A stretch of DNA of 64,000 nucleotides, taken from Dyella_A sp049445995 (GTDB lineage: Bacteria; Pseudomonadota; Gammaproteobacteria; Xanthomonadales; Rhodanobacteraceae). The stretch's first letter is position 1; each line of letters opens with the position of its first letter. The stretch is taken from assembly GCF_049445995.1 (NCBI RefSeq), contig NZ_JBMSDZ010000008.1, forward strand, positions 62,001 to 126,000, read 5' to 3'. Below the pieces are notes generated by a model that saw only the letters and a list, made by a program, of their open reading frames with translations, had not been told where the DNA came from and ran no database searches. Both the position numbers and the translations under genes were made by a program. Positions 7,755 to 17,657 of this stretch are shown piece by piece.

Positions 7755-10700
7755 TTATTCGGACGGCTGTGCCGGCTGGCGCAGCGTCTGCCGCACGCTG
7801 GGAATCGCCGCACCGCCGCGCGCGGCCAGCTCGTGGGCGATGTCGACGTAACCCAGGTGCCGGGCCACGTCGGCCGCGGTGCGGCCGAAGCCGTCGGCGG
7901 CGTGGCGGTCGGCGCCGCGCGCCAGCAGCACGCGGGCCGGCGGCAGCAGGGCGTGCATGGCGCAGGCGTGCAGCGCGGTGACGCCGCGCTGGTCGGCGTG
8001 CTCCAGCCGCGCGCCGGCGTCGAGCAGCACCGGCACCAGCGCGCCGATGTGGGTGGCGTCGCAGTCGCTGCCCGGGCGCAGCTGCGCGCCCAGCAGCAAC
8101 AGCAGCGGCGTCTTGCCCTCGGCGTCGGCGTGGTTCACGTCGGCGTTGCGCTTGAGCAGGGCGTCGAACAGGCGGCGCGCGCGCAGGCTGTCCTGGCTCT
8201 CGAAGCCGAACTGCGCCGCGGCGTGCAGCGCGTTGCGGCCGCAAGCGTCGACGGCGTTCACCTCGGCGCCGGCATCGAGCAGGCGCTCGACGATCTCCGG
8301 ATACCCCATCGCCGCGGCCACCATCAGCGCGGTGCTCTCGCCGGGCAGGCGCAGATCCACCGCCGCGCCGCGTTCCAGAAGCAGGGCGACCAGCGCCTCG
8401 CGGCGGGCGGCGACGGCGGCGGCCAGCGCGGTCATGCCGCTCTGCGCGGTGAGCGAAGTATCCGCGCCGGCATCGAGCAGGCGCTGCGCCACCTCGCGCC
8501 GGCCCGCACCACAGGCATGCAGCAGGGCGGTGGCGCCCTGCGCGTCGCGCGTGTCCACCGGCATGCCCAGTTCGAGCAGCCGCTCCACCGCCACCAGCGC
8601 GCCGGCGGCGGCGGCGGCCGGGAGGTCCTCGGCACGCAGCCTGCGCACCGGCCGCGGCCAGTGCGGGTCCCAGTCGAGCCAGTGCTTGAGTTCGGGATGT
8701 TCCATCGCCAGGCCCAGCGGCGTTTCGCCGTTGGCGTCGCTGGCTTCGGGATCGGCACCGTGCGCGATCAGCGAGCGCACCACCTCGGGCGCCCGCGCGC
8801 CGCATTCCAGCGCGGCGAACAGCGGCGTGCAGCCGCGGGCGTCGCGCGCGTTCGGATCGCAGCCACGCGCCAGCAGGGCGGCGACCAGCGTGACCTGCCC
8901 GTGCGCCGCGGCCAGATGCAGCGGGGTGCGCTGGCGCTGATCGGGGCCGAACGGATCGGCGCCGCGTTCGAGCAGGGCCAGCGGCAGGCCGACGCTCTGC
9001 GCGTCGCCGTTCAGATGGTTCAGCGCGCGCGCCAGCAGGCCGGCGCCGGCCGGCGTGGCGCCAGCCTGGAGCAGGTCGTCGATCGCCTCGGTGGCGGCGG
9101 GCAGGCGATCGAGCAGGGCGTCGAACAGGCGCGGGCCGCGCTGGCCGTCGCTACCCTCCAGATGCATTTCGGCGGACAGGCCGTGTTCGAGCAGCCAGCG
9201 CCGCGCCGCGCCGAGGCCGGGCGCGCTCAGTTCGACGTAGAGCCGCGCCAGTTCTGCCGGTGTCCACGCGCGCGCGCGCTGGTTGAAGGTGGAAACTACC
9301 GCCCAGTGGCCGAAGCGCAGGGCGTCGAGCAGGTGGCCGGGCGTGTCTTCGCCGGCGGCCAGCGCATCCGCGCTGAGGCTGGCCGGCAGCGGCGTGTCCG
9401 GATCGAGCAGGGCGACCAGGTCCCAGCGGCCGGCGGCCGCGGCGTGGTCGAGCGCGCTGCGGCCATCGCCGCCGGGCGCCTTCGGGTCGACGCCCAGGCC
9501 GAGCAGGGCGCGCACGGTCTCGGCGCGCGCGTGCGGCGACTGGCACGCCAGGGTGAGCGCATCGCGACCGTGCTGGTCGCGCACCGCGGCGTCCGGTCCG
9601 GCCTGGGCGAGCAGCTGCACGATCGCCACGGCGCCGGCGCGGGCGGCTTCCATCAGCGCGGTGCTGCCGTGCCGGTCGACCAGGTTCACGTCGGCACCGG
9701 CAGCACGCAGCGCGCGGGCGATCTCCTCGTGGCCCTCGGCGGCGGCGGTCATCAGGGCGCTGCGCTGGCGTGTGTCGACGGCGTTGATGGCGGCGCGATG
9801 CTTGAGCAGCAGGCGGACGCCCTCGGGGTCGTCGTCGGCGAGGCTGGCGGCGGCGACCAGCGCCGGCTCGGCGCCGGCCAGCTGGGTCTTGGCGCCGCGT
9901 TCGAGCAGGAACTTCGCCAGCGGCCAGTTGGCGGCGCGGCAGGCGACGGCCAGCGGGGTGAGGCCGTCGCGGTTGATGGCATTGAGGTCGGCGCCGGCGT
10001 CCAGCAGCATCGCCGCCACGACCGGTTCGTCGCTGAGCACGGCGCCGTGCAGCGCGGTGTTGCCTTCGGCGTCGGTGACCCGCGGATTGGCGCCGTTGGA
10101 GATCAGCGTCATCACCGCCTCGGCGCGTCCTTGCAGGCTGTCGCGGGTGGCGGCCAGCAGCGCGGTGAGGCCGCCGGCGCTGTGGTTGAGGTCGGCGCCG
10201 CGGGCGATCAGCGCGCGCAGCAGGCGGGTGTCCGGCAGCAGGGCGGCCAGCAGCAGGGCCGGGCGCTGGTCGCGGTCGTCCGGTGGCGGGGCGGTATTGG
10301 GATCGGCGCCGGCTTCGACCAAGGTCAGCGCGCGTTCCACGTCGGCCTCACGGATCGCCGCCAGCAGTGCGGCGGCCTGCTCCGGCGTGCCGGCGGCGCG
10401 TTCGGCCTCGGTCAGCGGCGCGGCACGCGCGGGAGCCGCCGACGCACCGCTGGTCTGCCGCCGTTCGCACAGCAGCGCGCGCAGCGTGCGGTTGGCGATC
10501 ACCAGGCAACCCAGCGGCATCAGCAAGATGCCGTAGACCACCATCGCCGCGGTGCGCATTTCCTGCGGCAGCACGCCATACAGGCCGGTGAGCGCCAGCG
10601 CGAGAAAGGCCAGCACCAGCAGCGAAAACGCCGCCGGCAGGAAGTGGGTGAAGAAGCGCTCCTCGCGCGACAGGTGGCGACCGAAGGCGATGCTGCGCGC

Positions 10701-11153
10701 GGCGGCGGTGAAGATCCACGAACCATCACTTTGCGCCGGGTACGCGTCGTCCCACACGAACACCAGCCCGAATGCCGGCCACAGCCGCCACAGCAGCACC
10801 AGCGCGATCACCAGCGCCGCGGCCAGCAGCAGCACCCCGCTCAGACTCGGCGCCTGGCTCAGGTGCAGCAGCGGCCAGGCGATCAGCACGAACACCACCG
10901 CCACGTAGGTGCTGAACATCACCAGATGTGCCGCGCCCCGGCGCAGCACGGTGCGACTGAAGCGCGGCTCCGGATCGAAGCCGATGGCGTGGCAGACCGC
11001 TGCCATGGTGAGCGCATTGGCCAGCAGCAGCGGGATCAGCACCAGCGGATGCGTGCTGCTGGCGGCGATTGCGACGGCGACCCATCCGGGAATGAACCAG
11101 GCCAGAGCTTGCAGCAAGGGGGGCGGGCGGCGACGCAATTTAGGTTCGGTCAT
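7755..11153 (-). CDS. large membrane-anchored ankyrin-repeat protein
   Basis: A 1132-residue protein. Residues 1 to about 215 hold about six hydrophobic segments in pairs, with a cytosolic loop containing DDAYPAQSDG. From about residue 260 to the end it is almost entirely ankyrin repeats: the consensus TPLHLAAAHGQ..LVAALLARGCDPNARD recurs in many variants, roughly twenty repeats with a degenerate middle part (about 560-700). Ankyrin repeats bind proteins; no catalytic domain is seen. The function is unknown; a membrane scaffold is an inference. The ATG at 11153 has no ribosome binding site, but TATACT lies six bases upstream, suggesting a leaderless transcript. Ankyrin proteins can be transferred from eukaryotes, yet composition here matches the neighbours. 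Confidence 0.9.
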   Translation of the reverse strand: MTEPKLRRRPPPLLQALAWFIPGWVAVAIAASSTHPLVLIPLLLANALTMAAVCHAIGFDPEPRFSRTVLRRGAAHLVMFSTYVAVVFVLIAWPLLHLSQAPSLSGVLLLAAALVIALVLLWRLWPAFGLVFVWDDAYPAQSDGSWIFTAAARSIAFGRHLSREERFFTHFLPAAFSLLVLAFLALALTGLYGVLPQEMRTAAMVVYGILLMPLGCLVIANRTLRALLCERRQTSGASAAPARAAPLTEAERAAGTPEQAAALLAAIREADVERALTLVEAGADPNTAPPPDDRDQRPALLLAALLPDTRLLRALIARGADLNHSAGGLTALLAATRDSLQGRAEAVMTLISNGANPRVTDAEGNTALHGAVLSDEPVVAAMLLDAGADLNAINRDGLTPLAVACRAANWPLAKFLLERGAKTQLAGAEPALVAAASLADDDPEGVRLLLKHRAAINAVDTRQRSALMTAAAEGHEEIARALRAAGADVNLVDRHGSTALMEAARAGAVAIVQLLAQAGPDAAVRDQHGRDALTLACQSPHARAETVRALLGLGVDPKAPGGDGRSALDHAAAAGRWDLVALLDPDTPLPASLSADALAAGEDTPGHLLDALRFGHWAVVSTFNQRARAWTPAELARLYVELSAPGLGAARRWLLEHGLSAEMHLEGSDGQRGPRLFDALLDRLPAATEAIDDLLQAGATPAGAGLLARALNHLNGDAQSVGLPLALLERGADPFGPDQRQRTPLHLAAAHGQVTLVAALLARGCDPNARDARGCTPLFAALECGARAPEVVRSLIAHGADPEASDANGETPLGLAMEHPELKHWLDWDPHWPRPVRRLRAEDLPAAAAAGALVAVERLLELGMPVDTRDAQGATALLHACGAGRREVAQRLLDAGADTSLTAQSGMTALAAAVAARREALVALLLERGAAVDLRLPGESTALMVAAAMGYPEIVERLLDAGAEVNAVDACGRNALHAAAQFGFESQDSLRARRLFDALLKRNADVNHADAEGKTPLLLLLGAQLRPGSDCDATHIGALVPVLLDAGARLEHADQRGVTALHACAMHALLPPARVLLARGADRHAADGFGRTAADVARHLGYVDIAHELAARGGAAIPSVRQTLRQPAQPSE

Positions 11154-11159
11154 GGGGCG

Positions 11160-11165
11160 AGTATA
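11160..11165 (-). promoter_or_regulatory. -10 element directly upstream of the ankyrin gene start
   Basis: TATACT on the minus strand ends six bases before the ATG at 11153. A transcript starting at the usual distance would begin at or next to the start codon. A convincing -35 was not found (GC-rich ACCGTC at 18 bases). Confidence 0.45.
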
Positions 11166-11438
11166 GAAATTGGAGAAGAAGCAGACGGTAACCCGGCGTT
11201 AACCGGCGCTTTTCGATCGGCGGAGCTTATCAGCGCATGCCCGGCCATCCTCGTGCCGGAGACGACGACGGCGCGGCTCGCCACCAGATGTTAGGAATTT
11301 GCTGCAACCGCACTTGCATTGGTCGCGGATCAGTCGGCACAGTGCCACGCGGGGACATCAAACGCGCGTATGAAAATGGCACGCCGGCTGTTCCCGCCAC
11401 TCGTCCCGAGCCGCATACACGAACAGCAGGAGCCACCG

Positions 11439-12938
11439 ATGCAGATGTCCATCCGTCCCTTCAAGGCCACCGTCCGCCCGCTCGCGTTCGCCGCGCTGAG
11501 CCTGGCCATTGCCGGTGCGCTGGTGGCGCCGAACGCTGCCGACGCCAGCGCGTTCCAGCTCAAGGAGAACAGCGCCAAGGGCCTGGGCCGTGCCTATGCC
11601 GGCTCGGCGACCGCCGGCGGCGACGTCTCGGTGGTGGCGAACAATCCCGCCGCGATGAGCGAGCTGGATGGTACGTATTTCCAGGCGGACGTGACCGCCA
11701 TCAATTTCAGCGCCAAGTTCCACGGCAGCGCGCACGACGTGCTCGGCCGCCCGATCAGCGGCGGCAACGGCGGCGATGCCGGCACCACGCTGCCGGTGCC
11801 CGCGCTGTTCTTCGCCACCAAGGTGTCGGACAAGGTGCACCTGGGCTTCGGCTTCTCGGTGCCGTTCGGTTTCCAGACCGAATACGACCGTGACTGGGTC
11901 GGCCGCTACAACGGCATCAAGTCCAAGTTCCAGTCGCTCGATGCCACCTTCTCGGCGTCCTACGACGTGTCGGACACCTTCGCCCTGGGCGTGAGCGCCA
12001 TTGCGCAGCGCACCTCGGCCGAGCTGACCAGCGCCGTCAACTTCAACGCCGTCGGCCTGCAGGTGCAGCAGGGCATCGGCGCGCAGACTGCCGCGGGCGT
12101 GGCGCAGATCCAGGCGGCCATCGCCGCCGGTCAGATTCCGCCCGCGCAGGGTGCGGCGATGATCCAGGCCGCCATGCAGCAGGGCCAGGCCCAGGCCGCC
12201 GGCGTGGCGGCGCTGACCCCGCCGGGCGTCGACGGCTATGCCCGCATCAAGGGCGACGACTGGGGCTACGGCTACCAGGTCGGCGGCTTGTGGAAGCTCA
12301 CGCCGAACGACAAGTTCGCGCTGAACTACCGCTCCAAGATCAGCCACAAGCTCAGCGGCACCGGCAACTTCACCACCACCGCCGGCTATGACCTGCTGCT
12401 CACCAACCCCGCGCTGGCCTCGAGCATCCCGCCATTCGCCCACACCACCGGCACCGCCGACTTCACCACGCCCGCCGTGGTCAGCGCCAGCTACTGGCAC
12501 CAGGCGGAGAAGTTCGGCCTGGGCATCGACCTGGCCTGGACCAAGTGGGACGTGTTCAAGGAGCTGCGCGTGAAGTACGGCAACCCGGGCCAGCCGGACA
12601 GCGTCGAGGAGTACAACTGGCGCAACACGATCTACGCCTCGGTCGGTGGCGACTACTACCTCAACGACAAGGTCACCCTGCGCGCCGGCGTCGCGGTGGA
12701 CACCTCGCCGACCTACAATGCCGTGCGCGACGTGCGCGTGCCCGACTCCACCCGCAAGCTGGCCACCGTGGGCATCGGCTACAAGGCGAGCGAGCACTTC
12801 GAGATCAACGCTTCCTACGCGCACATCTTCGTCAATCAGGCGCACATCAACAGCACCAGCTCGACCGGCGACGTGGTCACCGGCAAGTTCAACGATTACG
12901 GCAACCTGCTCAGCCTGTCGGCGGTCTACAAGTTCTGA
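11439..12938 (+). CDS. FadL/OmpP1/TodX family outer-membrane transporter
   Basis: A 499-residue outer-membrane beta-barrel of the FadL family, which imports long-chain fatty acids or other hydrophobic compounds. A signal peptide runs to about residue 37 (after ADA). The mature N-terminus AFQLKENSAKGLGRAYAG is the FadL hatch signature and VVANNPAAM is the family NPA motif. The C-terminus ends in VYKF, the terminal Phe expected for BAM-dependent insertion. Odd: an Ala/Gln/Gly-rich stretch (about 205-265) lies in one extracellular loop. The ATG at 11439 has AGGAG six bases upstream; an earlier in-frame start gives no signal peptide. It is divergent from the ankyrin gene and followed by a strong terminator. 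Substrate is not determined. Confidence 0.93.
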   Translation: MQMSIRPFKATVRPLAFAALSLAIAGALVAPNAADASAFQLKENSAKGLGRAYAGSATAGGDVSVVANNPAAMSELDGTYFQADVTAINFSAKFHGSAHDVLGRPISGGNGGDAGTTLPVPALFFATKVSDKVHLGFGFSVPFGFQTEYDRDWVGRYNGIKSKFQSLDATFSASYDVSDTFALGVSAIAQRTSAELTSAVNFNAVGLQVQQGIGAQTAAGVAQIQAAIAAGQIPPAQGAAMIQAAMQQGQAQAAGVAALTPPGVDGYARIKGDDWGYGYQVGGLWKLTPNDKFALNYRSKISHKLSGTGNFTTTAGYDLLLTNPALASSIPPFAHTTGTADFTTPAVVSASYWHQAEKFGLGIDLAWTKWDVFKELRVKYGNPGQPDSVEEYNWRNTIYASVGGDYYLNDKVTLRAGVAVDTSPTYNAVRDVRVPDSTRKLATVGIGYKASEHFEINASYAHIFVNQAHINSTSSTGDVVTGKFNDYGNLLSLSAVYKF

Positions 12939-12960
12939 GCCTTCGCTGCTGCAGAAAAAC

Positions 12961-12996
12961 AGAAATCCTCCCCGCGCGAGCGGGGAGGATTTTTTG
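12961..12996 (+). terminator. Rho-independent terminator after the fadL-like gene
   Basis: A perfect 10-bp stem (12965-12974 with 12981-12990, ATCCTCCCCG / CGGGGAGGAT), a 6-nt loop and a run of six T at 12990-12995. The left flank is A-rich, so it may also act on the opposing aldehyde dehydrogenase transcript. Confidence 0.9.
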
Positions 12997-13015
12997 CGCT
13001 GGGAGATTACGGAAA

Positions 13016-14425
13016 TCAGCCGCGCTGCAGGAGCAGCTCGAGCAGCCGGCGGAAACGCGCACCGTAGGGCGGGTTGAGCAGCCCCGTGCCGTTGAGGCGG
13101 GCCTGGCGGAACACCGGCTTGAGGTGTGAGAACGTGCGGAAGCCGGCCTCGCCGTGATAGCCGCCGCTGCCGGACGGTCCGACTCCGCCGAACGGCAGGT
13201 GGTGCTGGGCGATGTGGTACAGCGTGTCATTCACCGTCACGCCCCCGGCGATGGTGCGCGCGAGCACCTTCTCGATCGCGCCGCGGTCGCGTTCGAACAG
13301 GTACAGCGCGAGCGGGTGCGGTCGCGCCGAGACGTAGGCGATCGCGTCGTCGAGCGTGTCGTAGGTCACCACCGGCAGCAGCGGGCCGAAGATCTCCTCC
13401 TGCATCACCGCCATGTCGTCGCGCACGCCGGTGAGCAAGGTCGGTAGCAGCCGCCGTGGCTGCCGGGGATCGCTGCCATGGCCCAGCACCTCGGCACGCG
13501 CGCCGGCGGCGATCGCCTGGTCGCGCAGGCCGAGCAGGCGATCGTGCTGGCGCCCGGAGATGATGCTGGCGTACTGGTCATTGCGGCCGATGTCCGGGTA
13601 GAAGCGCGCCACCGCGGTGCGGGCGGCGGCGGTGAAGTCGCCCACGCGGTTGCGCGGCAGCAGCACGTAGTCGGGCGCGATGCAGGTCTGCCCGGCGTTG
13701 ACCAGCTTGCCGAACACGATGCGCTCCACCGCGCGCGGGAAGTCCGCGTTCGGCCCGACGATCGCCGGCGACTTGCCGCCCAGTTCCAGCGTCACCGGGG
13801 TGAGGTTGGCCGCGGCCGCTCGCATCACGTGCCGACCCACCGCGGTGGAGCCGGTGAACAGCAGGTGGTCGAACGGCAGCGCGGAGAATGCCTGCGCCAC
13901 GCCGGCATCGCCATTGACCACCGCCACCTCGTCCGGCTTGAAATGCCGTGCGACCAGCCCGGCGAACAGTGCCGAGAAGCGCGGCGTGTACTCGCTCATC
14001 TTCACCATGACGCGGTTGCCGGCGGCCAGCGCGTCCACCAGCGGGCCGACGGCCAGGTAGAGCGGGTAGTTCCACGGCACGATGATGCCCACCACGCCCA
14101 GCGGCTGTGGCCGCAGTTCGGTGCGCGCCGGCAGGAACGCCAGGTCGGCCAGCCGCCGCCGCGGGCGCATCCAGCGCCGGCCGTGCGCCAGCGCGTGGCG
14201 GATCGCCGAGAGGCTGGGGAATACCTCCAGCAGGTCGGTTTCCTCGCGCGGCCGGCAGCCGAAATCGGCATGGATCGCCTCGGCGATCTCGCCGCGGTGC
14301 TGGCGGATCAGCGCATCGAGCGCGCGCAGTCGCGCGGCCCGGGCGGGCCACCCCGGCATCGGGTCGCGGCCATGCGCCTCGCGCTGGCGCGCGAGCAGGT
14401 CGGAGAGGTCGCTGGCTGGAGTCAT
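13016..14425 (-). CDS. NAD(P)-dependent aldehyde dehydrogenase, coniferyl-aldehyde-dehydrogenase-like
   Basis: A 469-residue aldehyde dehydrogenase. The Rossmann and active-site motifs are present: IVPWNYPLYL (about 112), TGSTAVGRHV (about 190), catalytic Glu in LELGGKSP (about 215) and catalytic Cys in NAGQTCIAPDYVL (about 246). The GQTCIAPDYVL form and a C-terminus with a basic hydrophobic tail are typical of the coniferyl aldehyde dehydrogenase/fatty aldehyde dehydrogenase subgroup. It oxidises aromatic or medium-chain aldehydes to acids. Start ATG 14425 follows GGGGA; an in-frame start 57 bases upstream adds a non-conserved extension. It lies 76 bases downstream of putA on the same strand, so cotranscription is possible. 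Substrate preference is inferred from subgroup resemblance only. Confidence 0.87.
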   Translation of the reverse strand: MTPASDLSDLLARQREAHGRDPMPGWPARAARLRALDALIRQHRGEIAEAIHADFGCRPREETDLLEVFPSLSAIRHALAHGRRWMRPRRRLADLAFLPARTELRPQPLGVVGIIVPWNYPLYLAVGPLVDALAAGNRVMVKMSEYTPRFSALFAGLVARHFKPDEVAVVNGDAGVAQAFSALPFDHLLFTGSTAVGRHVMRAAAANLTPVTLELGGKSPAIVGPNADFPRAVERIVFGKLVNAGQTCIAPDYVLLPRNRVGDFTAAARTAVARFYPDIGRNDQYASIISGRQHDRLLGLRDQAIAAGARAEVLGHGSDPRQPRRLLPTLLTGVRDDMAVMQEEIFGPLLPVVTYDTLDDAIAYVSARPHPLALYLFERDRGAIEKVLARTIAGGVTVNDTLYHIAQHHLPFGGVGPSGSGGYHGEAGFRTFSHLKPVFRQARLNGTGLLNPPYGARFRRLLELLLQRG

Positions 14426-14501
14426 GGTGATCCCCGCACGCATCTGGGTCGAAAACGTCCGGCGATGGTGGCACAGCGCCACGGGAGGCGCGTGACCGGG
14501 C

Positions 14502-17500
14502 CTACTCGCCGATGGTCAGCAGCGAGGCGTTGCCGCCGGCCGCGGTGGTGTTGATGGTGAGCGTGCGCTCGCCGGCGAAGCGCAGCAGGTAGTGCGGGCC
14601 GCCCGCCTTGGGGCCGGTGCCGGAGAGGCCTTCGCCGCCGAACGGCTGCACGCCGACCACCGCACCGATCTGGTTGCGGTTGACGTAGCAGTTGCCCACC
14701 CGCGCGTGGCGGCTGATGTAGTCGATGGTGGCGTCGATGCGGCTGTGGATGCCCAGCGTCAGCCCGTAGCCGGTGGCGTTGATCGCGCCGATCACCTGGT
14801 CGAGCTCGCTGGCCTTCCAGCGGATCACGTGCAGCACCGGGCCGAAGATCTCGCGGGTGAGCACCGACAGCGAGGGGATTTCATAGGCGCGCGGCGCGAA
14901 GAACGTGCCGTGCGCCGTGGCTGTCGCATCCATCGGCACCTCGCCGATCTTCTTCGCCTCGGTGTCCATGCGTGCGGTGTGCTCGACCAGAATCGCCCTG
15001 GCGTCCTCGTCGATCACCGGGCCGACGTCGGTGGAGAGCAGGCCGGGGTCGCCGACTTTCAGTTCGTTCATGGCGCCGGCCAGCATCGCGATCACCTTGT
15101 CGGCGATGTCGTCCTGCACGTACAGCACGCGCGCGGCCGAGCAGCGCTGGCCGGCGGACTGGAACGCCGAGGCGATCACGTCCTTGACGATCTGCTCGGG
15201 CAGCGCGGAGGAGTCGGCGATCATCGCGTTCTGGCCGCCGGTCTCGGCGATCAGCGCGGCGATCTGCGCATTGCGCGCGGCTAGCGCGCGGTTGATCGCC
15301 CAGGCCGTCTCGGTGGAGCCGGTGAACACCACGCCGGCCACGCGCGGGTCGCGGGTCAGCGCGGCGCCGACGGTGGCGCCGTCGCCCGGCACGAACTGCA
15401 GCACGTCCTCCGGCACGCCGGCCTCGTGCAGCAGGCGCGTGGCGAGGTAGCCGATCAGGCTGGTCTGCTCGGCCGGCTTGGCGATCACCGGGTTGCCCGC
15501 CGCCAGCGCGGCGCTGACCTGGCCGACGAAGATCGCCAGCGGGAAGTTCCACGGGCTGATGCCGACGAACACGCCACGACCCTGCAGGAACAGCCGGTTG
15601 CTCTCGCCGGTGGGGCCGGGCAGCACTTCCGGCTCGGCGAACAGGCGCCGCGCCATGGTGGCGTAGTAGCGCAGGAAGTCGGCCGCTTCGCGGATCTCGG
15701 CGATCGCGTCGGGCAGGGTCTTGCCGGCCTCGCGCACGCACAGCGCGATGAATTCGCCGCGGCGCGCTTCCATCTGCTCGGCGGCGTACTCGAGCATCGC
15801 CGCGCGGTTGGCCACCGGCAGGTTGTTCCAGCGCTCGCGCGCGGCGTGCGCGTTGGCCAGCGCGCGTTCCACCGTGGCGTCGTCGGCGGTGAGGTAGCTG
15901 CCGATGCATTGGCGGCGATCGGCCGGGTTGGTCACCTCGACCAGCGCGCCCTTGCTCGCGGCGCCGGGCACCAGCGGACCGGCGGTCCACGGGCCGGTAT
16001 GGGCGTTCACCGCCTCGGCGAGTGCGGCCAGTTCATTGTCGTTGGCAAAGTTGACGCCCATGGAATTCTTCCGAAGTTCACCGTAGAGATTGGCCGGCAG
16101 CGGGATGCGCGGATGGGGGATGGAATCGAACGCACGCACTGTCTCGCACGGGTCGGCCACCAGCTCGCGGGCCGGCATGTCCTCGTCCACCACGCGGTTG
16201 ACGAAGCTGGTGTTGGCGCCGTTCTCCAGCAGGCGGCGCACCAGGTAGGGCAGCAGATCCTCATGCGTGCCCACCGGCGCGTAGACGCGGCAGGGCACGT
16301 TGAAATCCTTCGGGCCGATGACCTCGGCGTAGAGGTCGGTGCCCATGCCGTGCAGGCGCTGGAACTCGAACGGCCGGCCCTGCGCGAGGTGGTGCACGGC
16401 GGCGATGGTGTGCGCGTTGTGCGTGGCAAACTGCGGGTAGACCAGGTGGCTGCCGGCGGCGAACAGGCGCCGCGCGCAGGCCAGATACGACACGTCGGTG
16501 TTCGGCTTGCGCGTGTACACCGGATAGCCGGACAGGCCCTGCTCCTGCGCCTTCTTGATCTCGGCATCCCAGTAGGCGCCCTTGACCAGCCGCACGTACC
16601 AGCGGCGGTCGTGCGCCAAGGCCATCTCGACCAGCCAGTCGATCACGAACGGGGTGCGCTTGGCGTAGGCCTGCACCACGATGCCCAGACCGTTCCAGCC
16701 CTCCAGCGACGGGTGCGCGAAGACGTCGCCGAGGATGTCCAGCGACAGCTCCAGCCGGTCGGCCTCCTCGGCATCGACCGACAGCGCGATGCCGGCCTGC
16801 ATCGACAGCCGGGCCAGTTCCAGCAGCTTCTCGACCAGCGCCCTGCGGGCGCGCTCGCGCTGCGCCAGCTCGTAGCGCGGGAACAGCGCGGAGAGCTTGA
16901 CCGAGATCGACGGCGCCTCGGTGTGGCTGGCGAACGGTCCGCGCCGGCCGAGCGCGGCGATCGCGTCGCGGTAGGCCTGCTGGTAGCGCTCGGCGTCGGC
17001 GGCGGTGAGCGCGGCCTCGCCGAGCATGTCGAAGGAGTAGCGGTAGGCCGCGTTCTCCTTTTTCGTCGAGCGGTCCAGCGCCTCGTCGATGGTCTGCCCC
17101 ATCACGAACTGGTGACCCATGATGCGCATCGCCTGGCGCACCGCGCCGCGGATGGTCGGTTCGCCGATGCGCGCCACCAGCCGGCGCAGCGCGCCGGTGA
17201 AATCGTTGCGCGTGCCGTCGGCCAGGTTCACCAGCTGGCCGGTGAGCAGCAGGCCCCAGGTGGAGGCGTTGACCAGCAGCGACTCGCTGCGGCCCAGGTG
17301 CTTGCGCCAGTTGGCGTCGCCGAGCTTGTCGCGGATCAGCATGTCGGCGGTGCGCGTGTCGGGGATGCGCAGCAGCGCCTCGGCCACGCACATCAGCAGT
17401 ACGCCTTCCTCGCTGGACAGATCGTACTGGCGCATGAAGGACTCGACCACGCTCTGGTCCTTGGCGCGCGCCCGCACGCGGGTGACCAGCGCGGCGGCGC

Positions 17501-17657
17501 GGTCGACCACCTGCTCGCGCTCCTCGCTCGGCAGGCTGGCCTGGTCGAGCAGGTCGAGCACGGCCTCGGTCTCGTCGCGCAGCCACGCGGCGGTGATGCG
17601 CGCACGCGCCGGCGCGACACTCGGCGGGAGTTCGGGACTCAGGATGACGTCGGTCAC
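14502..17657 (-). CDS. putA: bifunctional proline dehydrogenase / L-glutamate-gamma-semialdehyde dehydrogenase
   Basis: A 1051-residue PutA. It oxidises proline to P5C with FAD and then glutamate semialdehyde to glutamate with NAD+. The order is an alpha-helical arm, proline dehydrogenase barrel (about 140-490, with EEADRLELSLDIL and LVKGAYWDAEIKKAQ), and P5C dehydrogenase (about 560-1040) with GFTGSTE-type binding motif VFTGSTETA, catalytic Glu in AETGGQNAM and catalytic Cys in SAGQRCSA (about 836). The end NTTAAGGNASLLTIG is the PutA signature. There is no N-terminal ribbon-helix-helix domain, so this PutA should not act as its own repressor. The start is taken as GTG 17657; it has only a weak ribosome binding site, and the frame remains open upstream. 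Confidence 0.95.
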   Translation of the reverse strand: MTDVILSPELPPSVAPARARITAAWLRDETEAVLDLLDQASLPSEEREQVVDRAAALVTRVRARAKDQSVVESFMRQYDLSSEEGVLLMCVAEALLRIPDTRTADMLIRDKLGDANWRKHLGRSESLLVNASTWGLLLTGQLVNLADGTRNDFTGALRRLVARIGEPTIRGAVRQAMRIMGHQFVMGQTIDEALDRSTKKENAAYRYSFDMLGEAALTAADAERYQQAYRDAIAALGRRGPFASHTEAPSISVKLSALFPRYELAQRERARRALVEKLLELARLSMQAGIALSVDAEEADRLELSLDILGDVFAHPSLEGWNGLGIVVQAYAKRTPFVIDWLVEMALAHDRRWYVRLVKGAYWDAEIKKAQEQGLSGYPVYTRKPNTDVSYLACARRLFAAGSHLVYPQFATHNAHTIAAVHHLAQGRPFEFQRLHGMGTDLYAEVIGPKDFNVPCRVYAPVGTHEDLLPYLVRRLLENGANTSFVNRVVDEDMPARELVADPCETVRAFDSIPHPRIPLPANLYGELRKNSMGVNFANDNELAALAEAVNAHTGPWTAGPLVPGAASKGALVEVTNPADRRQCIGSYLTADDATVERALANAHAARERWNNLPVANRAAMLEYAAEQMEARRGEFIALCVREAGKTLPDAIAEIREAADFLRYYATMARRLFAEPEVLPGPTGESNRLFLQGRGVFVGISPWNFPLAIFVGQVSAALAAGNPVIAKPAEQTSLIGYLATRLLHEAGVPEDVLQFVPGDGATVGAALTRDPRVAGVVFTGSTETAWAINRALAARNAQIAALIAETGGQNAMIADSSALPEQIVKDVIASAFQSAGQRCSAARVLYVQDDIADKVIAMLAGAMNELKVGDPGLLSTDVGPVIDEDARAILVEHTARMDTEAKKIGEVPMDATATAHGTFFAPRAYEIPSLSVLTREIFGPVLHVIRWKASELDQVIGAINATGYGLTLGIHSRIDATIDYISRHARVGNCYVNRNQIGAVVGVQPFGGEGLSGTGPKAGGPHYLLRFAGERTLTINTTAAGGNASLLTIGE

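Noticed and set aside
7548..11294. Open plus-strand frame of more than 1200 codons opposite the ankyrin gene
   Set aside because: A GC-rich shadow of the minus-strand gene, which has clear ankyrin repeats; the plus-strand product is Arg/Gln/Gly-rich with no domain.
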